Assembly (NCBI RefSeq): GCF_022026155.1 | Contig: NZ_CP085041.1 | Location: 1,272,306-1,336,305 of the forward strand | Source: Dissulfurimicrobium hydrothermale | GTDB lineage: Bacteria; Desulfobacterota; Dissulfuribacteria; Dissulfuribacterales; Sh68 | Direction of reading: 5' to 3' | Length of the DNA stretch: 64,000 nt | Shown: piece after piece, positions 8,399-18,092 of the stretch | Layout of the letters: the number at the start of each line of letters is the position of its first letter | How positions within the stretch are numbered: position 1 is the first letter of the stretch | Program-made: the position numbers and the translations under genes | The notes under the pieces: generated by a model | Databases searched by the model: none | What the model was told of the DNA's origin: nothing | Seen by the model: the letters and a program-made list of their open reading frames with translations, nothing else

Positions 8399-10792
8399 AT
8401 GGATGAATTGAAAGGCATAAAAATAGATGCCTGTCCCCATTGTGGGTCTGGCAGGCTTCAGAGTCCAATGGCCATGAAGGGGCCTGCTGTTTCAGCTGCT
8501 ATAGATCCTGTCTGTGGTATGACGGTGGATCCCGGTAAAACACCATTTAAATACATCTATGACCAAAAGACCTATTATTTTTGCAGCAAGGGCTGCGAAA
8601 TAAAATTCGCCAAAGACCCTGATATGTATCTTGACCCGGACCGCAAAAAAAGTGGGATGGAAGAGGCGCCGCCTTGCGCTATCTATACCTGCCCCATGCA
8701 CCCCGAGGTGAGACAGGCAGGGCCGGGGATATGCCCGAAGTGCGGCATGGCACTTGAACCGGAGACCTTCAGCCTTGAGGAGGAAGATGATTCGGAATTA
8801 AAAGACATGACCAGGCGTTTCTGGCTTGCACTGGTCTTTACTGCGCCCCTGTTTGTAATAGCCATGTCCCATATGGGTCACGGCATGTCTTTGGGCGGGT
8901 TTCTGCCCATGGCCTTAAGTCCGTGGGTCGAGCTCATCCTTTCAACGCCGGTCGTCTTTTGGTGCGGCTGGCCCATTCTGGAGAGGGCCTTTCAGTCTGT
9001 AGCAAGCCGCAATCTAAATATGTTCACTCTTATCGGGATCGGGGTCGGTACCGCATGGATTTACAGCCTTGTCGCAACCCTGGTTCCGGATATTTTCCCT
9101 CCATCATTCCGCACGGAAGGCGGCCAGGTCCCTGTATATTTTGAGGCAGCTGGTGTCATAACGACGCTTGTCCTTCTCGGCCAGGTGCTTGAGATCAGGG
9201 CCAGAAAGGGCGCAAGCGGTGCGATAAGGGCGCTTCTGGGGCTTTCTCCCAAGACGGCAAGACTGGTGCGCCCTGACGGTTCTGAAGAAGATGTGTCCCT
9301 TGATGCAGTCAGAATCGGAGACCGCCTGAGGGTGAGGCCTGGCGAAAAGATACCTGTGGATGCAAGGGTTGTTGAGGGCGCAAGTCATGTGGATGAGTCC
9401 ATGATTACAGGTGAGCCCATGCCGGTTGAAAAAGGGGCCGGGGACAGTGTGATAGGCGCGACCATCAACACCACCGGTACCCTCCTTGTCGAGGCGGAGC
9501 GGGTGGGGAGCGAGACACTGCTTGCGCAGATCATAAAGATGGTGGGTGAGGCCCAGAGGAGCCGCGCCCCTATCCAGCGGGTTGCTGATATGGTTGCAGG
9601 CTATTTTGTGCCCGCAGTGGTACTCTCTTCTGTTATAACATTTGCGGTCTGGGCCCTTTTCGGGCCAGAACCTCGAATGGCCTACGCCATCCTGAACGCC
9701 GTAGCCGTTCTGATTATAGCCTGCCCGTGCGCCCTTGGCCTTGCAACGCCCATGTCCATAATGGTCGGTACAGGCCGGGGGGCGCAGGCTGGGGTCCTTA
9801 TAAAAAATGCCGAGGCCCTTGAGGTCATGGAGCGCGTTGACACCCTTGTTGTTGACAAGACCGGGACCCTTACTGAAGGGAGGCCGAAGCTCATGGGCGT
9901 AAAGGCCTTGGAGGGTTTTGATGCAGATGATGTCTTAAGATGGGCCGCCGGGCTTGAGCGTTCAAGCGAACACCCGCTGGCTGATGCGATTATTAAGGGG
10001 GCGATGGAACGCGGCCTTGAGCCGGCAGATGTTGGCGATTTTAAGGCCGTTCCTGGTAAGGGCATAATCGGCAGGATCGGCAGCAGAGAGGTCGCGCTTG
10101 GAAATCAGAATATGATGGCAGGGTTAGGCCTTGATGTGAGGCCGCTTTTTGATGAGGCCGAGAGGTGTCGCACCGAGGGTGAGACAGTTATATTTGTGGC
10201 TGTGGACAGGCGTCTTTGCGGGATTTTGGGTGTGGCCGACCCGATAAAGGCGACAAGCGCCGAGGCCGTAAGGGCGCTTCGTGAGGACGGGGTCGATCTG
10301 GTCATGCTCACTGGGGACAGCCGCACCACGGCTGAGGCCGTCGGACGCAGGCTTGGCATAGACAGGATTGAGGCAGAGGTCCTGCCGCAACAAAAAAATG
10401 AGGTGATAAAGAGGCTTAAAGACCAGGGCAGGATTGTAGCCATGGCGGGCGACGGCATAAACGACGCCCCGGCTCTTGCTATGGCTCATATCGGGATAGC
10501 AATGGGCACAGGGACGGACGTCGCGATGGAGAGCGCAGGCATAACCTTGGTAAAAGGCGATCTCATGGGTATCGTAAAGGCAAGGAGGCTGAGCCGTGTA
10601 ACTATGCGCAATATCCGTCAGAATCTGTTTTTTGCATTTATTTACAACTCCCTCGGCGTTCCGGTCGCGGCAGGTGTGCTCTATCCATTTTTTGGCATAC
10701 TCCTGAGCCCAATGATCGCAGCCGCGGCCATGAGTTTCAGCTCGGTGTCCGTCATTACCAATGCCTTACGGCTTAAGAGGCTCGATATCTGA
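8399..10792 (+). CDS. copA: Cu(+)-exporting P1B-type ATPase with YHS and heavy-metal-binding N-terminus
   Basis: A 797-residue copper-exporting ATPase. The N-terminus carries a short CPHC motif (residues 12-15), a YHS domain (about 36-80, DPVCGM...FCSKGC) and a heavy-metal-binding motif (YTCPMHPEV...CPKCGM, about 97-117). The usual ferredoxin-like GMxCxxC domain is absent. The core has TGE near 337, the membrane CPC motif near 441, DKTGT near 486, the HP motif near 523 and GDGINDAP near 683. FIYNSLGVP and [15 protein letters not shown] near the C-terminus match the Cu(+) subgroup. It exports copper from the cytoplasm. The start follows AAGGAGAA. No copper regulator or chaperone is adjacent. 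Confidence 0.92.
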   Translation: MDELKGIKIDACPHCGSGRLQSPMAMKGPAVSAAIDPVCGMTVDPGKTPFKYIYDQKTYYFCSKGCEIKFAKDPDMYLDPDRKKSGMEEAPPCAIYTCPMHPEVRQAGPGICPKCGMALEPETFSLEEEDDSELKDMTRRFWLALVFTAPLFVIAMSHMGHGMSLGGFLPMALSPWVELILSTPVVFWCGWPILERAFQSVASRNLNMFTLIGIGVGTAWIYSLVATLVPDIFPPSFRTEGGQVPVYFEAAGVITTLVLLGQVLEIRARKGASGAIRALLGLSPKTARLVRPDGSEEDVSLDAVRIGDRLRVRPGEKIPVDARVVEGASHVDESMITGEPMPVEKGAGDSVIGATINTTGTLLVEAERVGSETLLAQIIKMVGEAQRSRAPIQRVADMVAGYFVPAVVLSSVITFAVWALFGPEPRMAYAILNAVAVLIIACPCALGLATPMSIMVGTGRGAQAGVLIKNAEALEVMERVDTLVVDKTGTLTEGRPKLMGVKALEGFDADDVLRWAAGLERSSEHPLADAIIKGAMERGLEPADVGDFKAVPGKGIIGRIGSREVALGNQNMMAGLGLDVRPLFDEAERCRTEGETVIFVAVDRRLCGILGVADPIKATSAEAVRALREDGVDLVMLTGDSRTTAEAVGRRLGIDRIEAEVLPQQKNEVIKRLKDQGRIVAMAGDGINDAPALAMAHIGIAMGTGTDVAMESAGITLVKGDLMGIVKARRLSRVTMRNIRQNLFFAFIYNSLGVPVAAGVLYPFFGILLSPMIAAAAMSFSSVSVITNALRLKRLDI

Positions 10793-10990
10793 TGAACTCG
10801 CTGTATAACTTAGGATTTCGGCTTGATGCTGCGTTGCTTGTTGGCGAAAAATGCTCACATACAGAGAGGGTAGACACAGGGGTCTGCCTTCTACATGTTT
10901 TTTGTCTTCCTCGCGCCTTGTCTGAAGCCGAATTTTCGTTTTACAGTGGGTTCCAGCCATCCCAATTTTGACTTTTTACGGGTCTATCAT
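10788..10990. repeat. Possible degenerate inverted-repeat element between copA and pilD
   Basis: The gap holds no gene. Its right part (10969-10989) matches the right end of the elements at 13635 and 25345 at about 17 of 21 bases. Its left part (TGATG...TCGC) resembles their left end weakly. Inside, ATTTCGGCTT and AAGCCGAAT form a separate inverted pair. It may be an old diverged copy. Confidence 0.25.
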
Positions 10991-11005
10991 ATCTGATCCG
11001 CAGCA

Positions 11006-11791
11006 CTAACCTTGCGAAAGATTGAGATACCATGCGGTGAGTTCGTTTCCGTAGAAGATGGTGATCATAGCTGCCAATGCCAGAAAAGGGCCATAGGGTA
11101 TGGCTGTACGTCGCTCGGCCTTTTGCATGAGGATGAGAACGATCCCTGTCACCGATCCAAGCCCCGCACTTATAAATACCACAAGCGGTATGGCCTTCCA
11201 GCCCAGAAACGCCCCTATCATCGCGAGGAGCTTTATGTCCCCGCCGCCCATGCCTTCCTTGTGCGTAAGGAGATAATAGCCCCCGGCCACCAGATACAAC
11301 ACCCCTCCTCCCAAAAGTATGCCGATAAGGGAGTCATACCATTTAAGATCGGCTAAGAAGAAAGATGAGATTAGACCCAGGGCAATCATCGGCAGCGATA
11401 AGACATCCGGTATTAGCTGGTGCTCAAGATCAATAAATGTGATGATAATCAGTGTTGCCACAAAGCATGAATAGATGAAAAAGTCCGGGGTCAAGTTGAA
11501 TTTTCGCCATAGCAGCAGGATTGTCACGCCTGTAAGCGCCTCTACAACAGGATACTGGAATGATATCCTTGCGCCGCATGAGCTGCACTTTGCCCTCAAT
11601 ATAATGAAACTCACAATTGGGATGTTTTCCCACCAGGTAAGTCTGTGTCCGCATTTCATACATGCCGAACCAGGTTTGACAACAGATCGCCCTTCCGGAA
11701 TGCGGCAGATACAGACATTTAAAAAACTTCCTATGCAAAGCCCAACTAGAAAGATAGAAATTTGCAACAATATGTCATTTAAATGGTTCAT
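11006..11791 (-). CDS. pilD: Type IV prepilin peptidase/N-methyltransferase
   Basis: A 261-residue A24 aspartic peptidase that cleaves prepilin leaders and methylates the new N-terminus at the inner membrane. The N-terminal GSFLNVCICRIPEG segment and two CxxC pairs (CMKC and CSSC) mark the methylase/zinc region. The catalytic aspartates lie in FIDLEHQLIPD and GMGGGDIKLL. About eight hydrophobic helices are visible. It starts 6 bases after the lepA stop and is probably translated from the lepA message. The pilM-Q operon lies on the other side of lepA and would use its product. Confidence 0.93.
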   Translation of the reverse strand: MNHLNDILLQISIFLVGLCIGSFLNVCICRIPEGRSVVKPGSACMKCGHRLTWWENIPIVSFIILRAKCSSCGARISFQYPVVEALTGVTILLLWRKFNLTPDFFIYSCFVATLIIITFIDLEHQLIPDVLSLPMIALGLISSFFLADLKWYDSLIGILLGGGVLYLVAGGYYLLTHKEGMGGGDIKLLAMIGAFLGWKAIPLVVFISAGLGSVTGIVLILMQKAERRTAIPYGPFLALAAMITIFYGNELTAWYLNLSQG

Positions 11792-11797
11792 AATCTT

Positions 11798-13594
11798 CTA
11801 TACCTTTAGCACATTTAAAAATGCCTCCTGTGGTATTTCAACCTGCCCCACCTGTTTCATACGTTTTTTACCCTCCTTTTGTTTTTCAAGAAGTTTTCTT
11901 TTTCGTGTTATATCACCTCCATAACACTTAGCTGTAACATCTTTTCTAAGTGGTGCTATACGTTCTTTGGCTATGATCTTATTACCTATTGCGGCCTGAA
12001 TTACAACCTCAAAAAGTTGTCTTGGTATTTCTTTTTTAAGTCTTTCAACAATATCTCTTCCTCGGTAGTAGGCTTTATCTTGATGCGTTATAATAGAAAG
12101 GGCATCTACCGGCTGTTTGTTAATTAGTATGTCCATCTTTATGAGTTTTGCCTGCCTATAATCTATAGGTTCATAGTCTATAGAGGCATAGCCCCTTGTG
12201 ATTGATTTTAAACGGTCGTAGAAATCAAGTACTATTTCGTTAAACGGCAATTCATACTTGAGTACAACCCTGCTTTCCGTGATGTAGCGTATGTCGATCT
12301 GCCTACCCCTCTTTTCATCGCAAAGTGACATAATGGGACCGACGTATTCCCTTGGTAGGTATATTTCCATTCTTACATAAGGTTCGGCGATGAACGCTAT
12401 CTTGTCTGCCCTCGGCATCTCAGCCGGGTTGTGTATGTGCAATACCTCTCCACTGGTGAGATGAACGTCATATGAGACTGATGGGGCGGTGCTTATGATC
12501 GGCAGGCCATATTCCCTTTCCAGGCGTTCCTTGATTATCTCCATGTGCAATAGGCCTAAAAAGCCGCATCTAAAACCAAAACCAAGGGCGGTTGAGCTCT
12601 CCGGCTCGTATGAAAAGGCTGGATCGTTAAGCCAGAGTTTTTCAACCGCTTCTTTCAGTTGATCATATTCAGCCGAGTCTACTGGATAGAGGCCACAAAA
12701 GACCATGGGCTTTACAGGTTTAAAGCCAGGAAGTGGTTTAGCCGCCTGGCGCCTATCTTCTGTTATAGTGTCACCGATCTTGGTGTCTCTCACCTGCTTT
12801 ATGGCCGCGGTCAGAAAACCTACTTCACCCGAAGAAAGCGTCTCTACATCCTCTGGGTTTGGGGTGAATACCCCTAGCCTTTCTACCTCGTATGTTTGAC
12901 CTGTGGCGAGCATGCGAATGCGCATCCCGCGCCTGAGCACCCCGTCAACTACCCTGATGAGCACCACCGCGCCTTGATAAGAATCAAACCAGGAATCGAA
13001 GATTAGGGCCCTCAAAGGGGCATTGGGATCACCCTTCGGCGGCGGGATCCTTGCCGCGATCGCTTCGAGTATCTCTTTTACACCGAGCCCGGTCTTTGCG
13101 CTTGCCATAAGGGCCTGGGATGAGTTAAGCCCAATGATGTCTTCTATCTCTTTTGCTGTCTTTTTGGGATCTGCGCTTGGCAGATCTATCTTATTCAGGA
13201 CCGGGATGAGCTCCAGGTCGTTTTCAAGGGCAAGATAGACATTTGCAAGGGTCTGTGCCTCCACGCCCTGTGTGGCGTCAACAACCACTAGTGCACCTTC
13301 ACATGCGGCAAGACTCCTTGAAACCTCATAGGAAAAATCTACATGCCCTGGTGTATCTATAAGATTAAATATATAATGATGGCCGTTGTCAGCCTTGTAA
13401 TTCAGCCTTACGGTCTGAGATTTTATAGTGATGCCCCTTTCTCTTTCAATATCCATCTTGTCAAGGTATTGTTCACGCATCTCTCTTGAGGTTACTGCGC
13501 CGGTGATCTCCAGGATCCTGTCGGCCAGTGTGGATTTTCCGTGATCTATATGTGCTATGATGCAAAAATTACGTATGCATTCAAGATCTGTCAT
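11798..13594 (-). CDS. lepA: Elongation factor 4 (LepA)
   Basis: A 598-residue ribosome-associated GTPase. G1 is AHIDHGKS near residue 15, G2/G3 are RGITI and DTPGHVDF, and G4 is NKIDLP. The C-terminal EF4-specific domain is complete and ends with [23 protein letters not shown]4 remobilises stalled ribosomes. It is the first gene of a lepA-pilD unit. The upstream gap contains a mobile inverted-repeat element. Confidence 0.97.
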   Translation of the reverse strand: MTDLECIRNFCIIAHIDHGKSTLADRILEITGAVTSREMREQYLDKMDIERERGITIKSQTVRLNYKADNGHHYIFNLIDTPGHVDFSYEVSRSLAACEGALVVVDATQGVEAQTLANVYLALENDLELIPVLNKIDLPSADPKKTAKEIEDIIGLNSSQALMASAKTGLGVKEILEAIAARIPPPKGDPNAPLRALIFDSWFDSYQGAVVLIRVVDGVLRRGMRIRMLATGQTYEVERLGVFTPNPEDVETLSSGEVGFLTAAIKQVRDTKIGDTITEDRRQAAKPLPGFKPVKPMVFCGLYPVDSAEYDQLKEAVEKLWLNDPAFSYEPESSTALGFGFRCGFLGLLHMEIIKERLEREYGLPIISTAPSVSYDVHLTSGEVLHIHNPAEMPRADKIAFIAEPYVRMEIYLPREYVGPIMSLCDEKRGRQIDIRYITESRVVLKYELPFNEIVLDFYDRLKSITRGYASIDYEPIDYRQAKLIKMDILINKQPVDALSIITHQDKAYYRGRDIVERLKKEIPRQLFEVVIQAAIGNKIIAKERIAPLRKDVTAKCYGGDITRKRKLLEKQKEGKKRMKQVGQVEIPQEAFLNVLKV

Positions 13595-13634
13595 GGTATC
13601 ATCCCTTTACTTTTTATTTGGTGAAGGATAAATT

Positions 13635-13793
13635 TTGATGGCGTCGCAGAAAGTCGCCGAGTGCCGTGCTGCGCTACAGCTTTCGTCACTGCGGTGCACA
13701 GGAAGTACGCCTTATTTCTTAGGATCTGCGCGTCTTGCATTTGACGATTTTTGCTTAGTTATAGTATATAACGACTTTTTACAAGACCATCAA
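13635..13793. repeat. 159-bp inverted-repeat element, copy A (MITE-like)
   Basis: The ends TTGATGGCGTCGCAGAAAG.. (from 13635) and ..CTTTTTACAAGACCATCAA (to 13793) are inverted repeats of about 22 bases with roughly 18 matches. The interior has no usable gene. The same sequence occurs at 25345, so this is a dispersed element. It separates lepA from pilM. The flanks AAATTT/AATTTTT extend the symmetry; a target duplication is not clear. Confidence 0.75.
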
Positions 13794-13894
13794 TTTTTAA
13801 AGATTAGAAAATATTTGCCGAATTAGAATAAAAGACAATAACATAAATATAAAAAAATAATTTAGACAGTCGCCATGTCTAAGTGCTGGTCATT

Positions 13895-14977
13895 ATGAAA
13901 TTGCCGTCATTGCCGTTGAGTTTAATCAGAAAGACCAAAAGCCATGTGCTTGGTGTTGATATAGGTTCTCATTCCATAAAGATAATCGAATTGGTTGCAA
14001 GCGGCGACAAGGTCATTCTCAAGAAAATGGGACGTGCACTTGTCCCGATTGGTGCAATTAAAGACGGTATCATAGCAGAAGACAGGGCGGCACTGACAGA
14101 TGTCTTGAAGGCCCTTTTGGACAACCTCAAACCAAAATCCAGACTCGCGGCCACGTCAATCGCGGGCTATTCCGTAATCGTCAAAAAGGTTCGTGTCCCG
14201 TACACAGATGAAAAAGAGATAGAAGAGAATCTTGATATAGAGGCCGAGAACTACGTGCCGTTTGAGATAACCGATGTCTATATGGATTTCCACATGCTCA
14301 GATCATCCGATGCGGAAATCCCAAGAAAGCAAGGGACTGAGATATTTCTGACAGCGGCAAAGAAGGAGATAGTCGACAGTTATGCGGCCTTGATGCAGGA
14401 TGCTGGCCTTACGCCAGCAGTGGTTGATATAGATGCATTCGCCTTGAGCAATTCTTTTGAAGGCGTTTACAGTGTAACTGATCCGGTGTGTTTAGTGGAT
14501 ATAGGCGCCCGCAAGACAAATTTAAATATAGTTAACCATGGGATACCGCTTTTTGCGCGAGACATATCGATGGGCGGTGCACAGATAACAGAGGCCTTTC
14601 AGGAGGCGGGTGGGATTTCATTTGAGGAGGCTGAAAAGATCAAGATGGCTGGAGGTCCTGAAGAAGGGATTATGAGGCAGTTTTCCCTTATAGTCGACGA
14701 GATCTGCAATCAATGGGGCCAAGAGATAAAGAAGATACTAGATTTTCACTGCTCCAATTCGCCTGAAGAAGATTGGCCTGGACGTATTTATTTAAGTGGC
14801 GGGGCCTCGCTCATGAAGGGTTTGCCAGACAAGATATCACAGATTACCGGCCTTGAGACCTTGGTGTTCAATCCGTTTCAGGGCGTGGTTTTTGATAAAT
14901 CAATAGATATCGACTATGCATATTCAATAGCGCCTCAAATGGCGATAGCCCTTGGGCTCGCGCTTAGGGATTCATAA
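13895..14977 (+). CDS. pilM: Type IV pilus assembly ATPase-like protein PilM
   Basis: A 360-residue actin-fold cytoplasmic protein that binds PilN at the inner membrane in the pilus alignment complex. Visible motifs are LGVDIGSHSIKIIEL (phosphate 1), the phosphate 2 segment CLVDIGARKTNLNIV and the adenosine loop IYLSGGASLMKGLPD. The chosen ATG gives MKLPSLPL; an upstream in-frame GTG at 13883 is possible, and neither has a strong ribosome site. pilN starts 2 bases after the stop. Confidence 0.92.
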   Translation: MKLPSLPLSLIRKTKSHVLGVDIGSHSIKIIELVASGDKVILKKMGRALVPIGAIKDGIIAEDRAALTDVLKALLDNLKPKSRLAATSIAGYSVIVKKVRVPYTDEKEIEENLDIEAENYVPFEITDVYMDFHMLRSSDAEIPRKQGTEIFLTAAKKEIVDSYAALMQDAGLTPAVVDIDAFALSNSFEGVYSVTDPVCLVDIGARKTNLNIVNHGIPLFARDISMGGAQITEAFQEAGGISFEEAEKIKMAGGPEEGIMRQFSLIVDEICNQWGQEIKKILDFHCSNSPEEDWPGRIYLSGGASLMKGLPDKISQITGLETLVFNPFQGVVFDKSIDIDYAYSIAPQMAIALGLALRDS

Positions 14978-14979
14978 AG

Positions 14980-15576
14980 ATGATAAAGATCAATCTGCTA
15001 CCTGTAAGAGAGTGGTGCAGAAAAGAGTCTGTCAGGAAACAGGTATCAATATTTTCACTTTCCTTTATTCTGCTCTTGACCATCCTCGGTGGGATATGGA
15101 TAACCATTCAAGGCCGGCTGAATTCGCTTAGACAGGAGCTTAATTCATTGACCGAGGCAAAGGCGCATCTTATCTATGTAAATAGGGCATTAGTCGAGGT
15201 GGAAAAGAAGCGACAGATCGTTAAAGAAAAGTTCAGCGCGATCGAGGCATTACAGAAAGACAGGACGAGGGATGTTGAGGCCTTGGACAAGATGGTTGGG
15301 TCGATACCCGTAGACAGGCTTTGGCTGACAAAGATATTTCTAAATGATCAGATAATGAAATTGAACGGCGTGGCAATGGACAATCAGACGGTAGCCCTTT
15401 TCATGAAACGTCTTGAGACCGTGCCGATGTTTTATGCGGTCAACCTTACAGATACAAAACGGGCTGATTATCAAGGCCATAAACTTATGGATTTTGAGAT
15501 CCAATTAGGCGTCAAGACGGCAAGAGATATGCTTCAAAAGGACAAAGGCAGGAAAGAGGATAAGAAGGGAATATAA
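14980..15576 (+). CDS. pilN: Type IV pilus inner-membrane protein PilN
   Basis: A 198-residue bitopic protein. It begins MIKINLLPVRE, the conserved PilN peptide that docks in PilM. A single membrane helix (about residues 24-43) and a periplasmic coiled-coil/ferredoxin-like domain follow. It bridges cytoplasmic PilM and periplasmic PilO/PilP. It abuts pilO directly. Confidence 0.92.
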   Translation: MIKINLLPVREWCRKESVRKQVSIFSLSFILLLTILGGIWITIQGRLNSLRQELNSLTEAKAHLIYVNRALVEVEKKRQIVKEKFSAIEALQKDRTRDVEALDKMVGSIPVDRLWLTKIFLNDQIMKLNGVAMDNQTVALFMKRLETVPMFYAVNLTDTKRADYQGHKLMDFEIQLGVKTARDMLQKDKGRKEDKKGI

Positions 15577-16326
15577 GTGAAAACAGGCAAGATAAAATTT
15601 GAGATACCTCAGAGGTTTCTGCAATTTGTTTTAAACCTGGAACTATGGCAAAAATTGGTGATCCTGGCAGGTTCCTGGGTGATTCCGATAGCGATTTTTT
15701 GGTTTTTCATCATCTCCGGTGACCTCCAGGAGTTGACGAGATTGTCAGAAGATATCCCCAGATTAAGAGATGAAGTCACAAGGCTTGAGATCCAAAAGGC
15801 GAAGATCCCTCAGATCGAAGAGGAGCTCAGGTCGATGCAGACCCTTTTATCCGAGGCCTTGAGGCTCTTGCCCGAGAAGAAAGACATTCCATCGGTATTG
15901 ACCGAGATATCAAACTTGGGAAACGACGCCAGGCTTGAATTTAATCTCTTTAGTCCGCAGACTGAGGTTTTGGAAAGATTTTATGCGGTTATACCTGTCA
16001 AGATGGAATTCACTGGTTCATTTTTTGACATTATGGGATTTTTTGACAAAGTAAGCCGCATGGGCCGGATAGTTCAAATGAGAGAGATAAGCATGGACAA
16101 TCCCAGACAGGGTAGAGATGTCTGGAGCCTGAAGGGTCAGCGGCATCCAGCGCACCCTGGAGATAAAGCGGACAGCGCCGCCGACAATGCCTGGGTTGAG
16201 ACCCAAGGTGGCGGGGGGTGGATTGTTGATGTGAAATGCCAGGCGGCAACCTTCCGTTTTTTGAGTGAAGATGAACAAAAGGCTATTGCAGCCGCAGCCA
16301 AAAATAAAAAAAATAATGGCAAATAA
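15577..16326 (+). CDS. pilO: Type IV pilus inner-membrane protein PilO
   Basis: A 249-residue bitopic protein with a helix at about 27-47, a coiled coil (about 50-90) and a periplasmic domain ending with a C-terminal extension rich in Ala and Lys. It pairs with PilN and binds PilP. It starts with GTG immediately after the pilN stop, preceded by AGAAGGGA. Confidence 0.88.
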   Translation: MKTGKIKFEIPQRFLQFVLNLELWQKLVILAGSWVIPIAIFWFFIISGDLQELTRLSEDIPRLRDEVTRLEIQKAKIPQIEEELRSMQTLLSEALRLLPEKKDIPSVLTEISNLGNDARLEFNLFSPQTEVLERFYAVIPVKMEFTGSFFDIMGFFDKVSRMGRIVQMREISMDNPRQGRDVWSLKGQRHPAHPGDKADSAADNAWVETQGGGGWIVDVKCQAATFRFLSEDEQKAIAAAAKNKKNNGK

Positions 16327-16347
16327 CAAGGGTGACAAGAAGTAGTC

Positions 16348-16893
16348 ATGGATAAAAGACACATAGGTATACATACTAAGGGGCTTCTTGCGGTTTTGGC
16401 CGCGGCTGTTTGTGTATGGATGTGTGCAGGCTGTGAAAGTAAACCTACTATAGTCGTTACCCAGGTCCATCCAAGGAAGGCGAGCTCAGCGGATTTGAAG
16501 GATATGGAGGAGAGGCTCCGGAAACTGCTTGCGCCGCTTCCATACGCCTATGACCCAGAGGGGAAGCCCGATCCCTTTCAACCGTTTATCAGGGCCCAGG
16601 TTGCCAAGAGAGGGGTTGAGAAGGCCTGCGCGACACCACTTGAGTGCATGGATTTAGGGCAGCTGAACCTGACAGCGATTGTCACTGAAACCGGCGGTAA
16701 GAAGATAGCGATGGTACAGGACGCCTCAGGAAAGGGATACATCATAAAAAGGGGGGTTAGGATCGGCTATAATAAGGGTGTCGTAAAGGACATCCTTTCA
16801 GACCGGGTGGTAGTTGAAGAGGAAATCGAGGATATGAGAGGGCGGCCGCTTGAAAGAGAGAGGGTTTTGCCACTGCATCCGGAGGGACAATAA
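16348..16893 (+). CDS. pilP: Type IV pilus lipoprotein PilP
   Basis: A 181-residue lipoprotein with a signal and a lipobox ending MCAGC (lipidated C29). The C-terminal beta domain (about 95-175) shows the PilP pattern LGQLNLTAIV..GKKIAMVQD..GKGYIIKRGVRIG. PilP links the PilN/PilO complex to the outer-membrane secretin. Its stop overlaps the next start by one base (TAATG). Confidence 0.9.
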   Translation: MDKRHIGIHTKGLLAVLAAAVCVWMCAGCESKPTIVVTQVHPRKASSADLKDMEERLRKLLAPLPYAYDPEGKPDPFQPFIRAQVAKRGVEKACATPLECMDLGQLNLTAIVTETGGKKIAMVQDASGKGYIIKRGVRIGYNKGVVKDILSDRVVVEEEIEDMRGRPLERERVLPLHPEGQ

Positions 16894-18065
16894 TGGTTCG
16901 GCAAATGAGGGTACGGTTTTTTTTGGGTTTTCTGCTCATGATCTCCCTGATGTTCGATACGCCTCTACATGTAGGTATGTCGGCTTTATATGCCCAGACA
17001 CAGGCTCAGACAGATGTCTCATCGTGGCTGAATGACCTGCAGAGACGTGCACCCCAGGGATTGGACAACCGGCAGAATGTCGATGGTGTTTCGCCAGCAC
17101 CCAATCCCGTAAGGTCTGCTGCGCTCATAAGTGTTGATTTTTATAAGACTGATATACATAACGTATTCAGGCTTATCGGCGAGGTAAGCGGCAAAAACAT
17201 AGTTGTTGATGAAGATGTAAAAGGTGACTTGACCCTTTCCCTACAAAATGTGCCGTGGACATTCGTATTGCAGGTCGTTAAGAGCCTCAAGGGGCTTGAA
17301 AGCATCGAACGTGATAATACCATCATGATATATCCTGCGGGCAAGAAAGTTGCGTGGGTGGGCGAGAGTGGCATGTCGGGGCTCGGGAGTCTGGATATGA
17401 CGCTCAAGTCTATGCCGGCGAACAGGCTGGTTGTGGAGTCAAGAGCTGGATATCAGACCCCGATGGGCCAGATAACAAGGGCGGAAGGGCTTGTCAAAGA
17501 CGCCATCGAGGCTGAAAGGCAGGGTGAGTTTGATAAGGCCTTTGAATTGTATAAAAGCGCATCTGATATGTGGCCTGAAAATACAAGCCTTGCCAAGAAG
17601 GTGGCTTCAATGGCGCTTGGCCGTGAAGACGATGAGCTTACAGGATTGAATTATGCAAGAAAGGCCTTGAGCTTTACTCCTAAAGACAGCGAGGCTGCAA
17701 CCTTTGCGGCTATAGCCCTCGCCCGAATGGGGAAAAATACAGAGGCAAGGGCCTATTTTGAAAAGGCGATCAGCGTTGACAAACCCTCTCTCAAGACGCT
17801 TTACAACTATGCAGTGTTTTGTTTTTCCCAAGGTCTTTATCGAGATGCCCTTCGCGTTATTAACCGTATTGAGAATAACTATTCGATTTCTCCCGAGATG
17901 ATGATGTTGAAAGGCGAGGTCTATGAAGGCCTTGGCAGTACCAGGGAGGCGATCGCCGAATACAGGGCGATTATAAACGCTGGACATGGGGTCCCTGATG
18001 ACATCTCGCAACAGGCCAGGGCGAGACTAGATCGGCTTACAACCCACGCAGGCGGATTTCATTGA
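16893..18065 (+). CDS. Secretin-N-like (STN) domain plus TPR periplasmic protein of the pilus operon
   Basis: A 390-residue protein with a hydrophobic export segment (about 7-30). An STN/secretin-N-type domain spans about residues 75-150 (SVDFYKTDIHNVFRLIGEVSGKN.., then VPWTFVLQVVKSLKG). At least four TPR-like helix pairs cover about residues 195-385. The STN segment closely resembles the N0 domain of PilQ, yet no secretin domain follows. The position between pilP and the secretin suggests a pilotin or secretin-assembly role, comparable to TPR accessory proteins of MSHA systems; this is inference. The start follows GGAGGG. Confidence 0.8.
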   Translation: MVRQMRVRFFLGFLLMISLMFDTPLHVGMSALYAQTQAQTDVSSWLNDLQRRAPQGLDNRQNVDGVSPAPNPVRSAALISVDFYKTDIHNVFRLIGEVSGKNIVVDEDVKGDLTLSLQNVPWTFVLQVVKSLKGLESIERDNTIMIYPAGKKVAWVGESGMSGLGSLDMTLKSMPANRLVVESRAGYQTPMGQITRAEGLVKDAIEAERQGEFDKAFELYKSASDMWPENTSLAKKVASMALGREDDELTGLNYARKALSFTPKDSEAATFAAIALARMGKNTEARAYFEKAISVDKPSLKTLYNYAVFCFSQGLYRDALRVINRIENNYSISPEMMMLKGEVYEGLGSTREAIAEYRAIINAGHGVPDDISQQARARLDRLTTHAGGFH

Positions 18066-18092
18066 ATCTTTAAGCGGTTTGGAGGATTGGGT

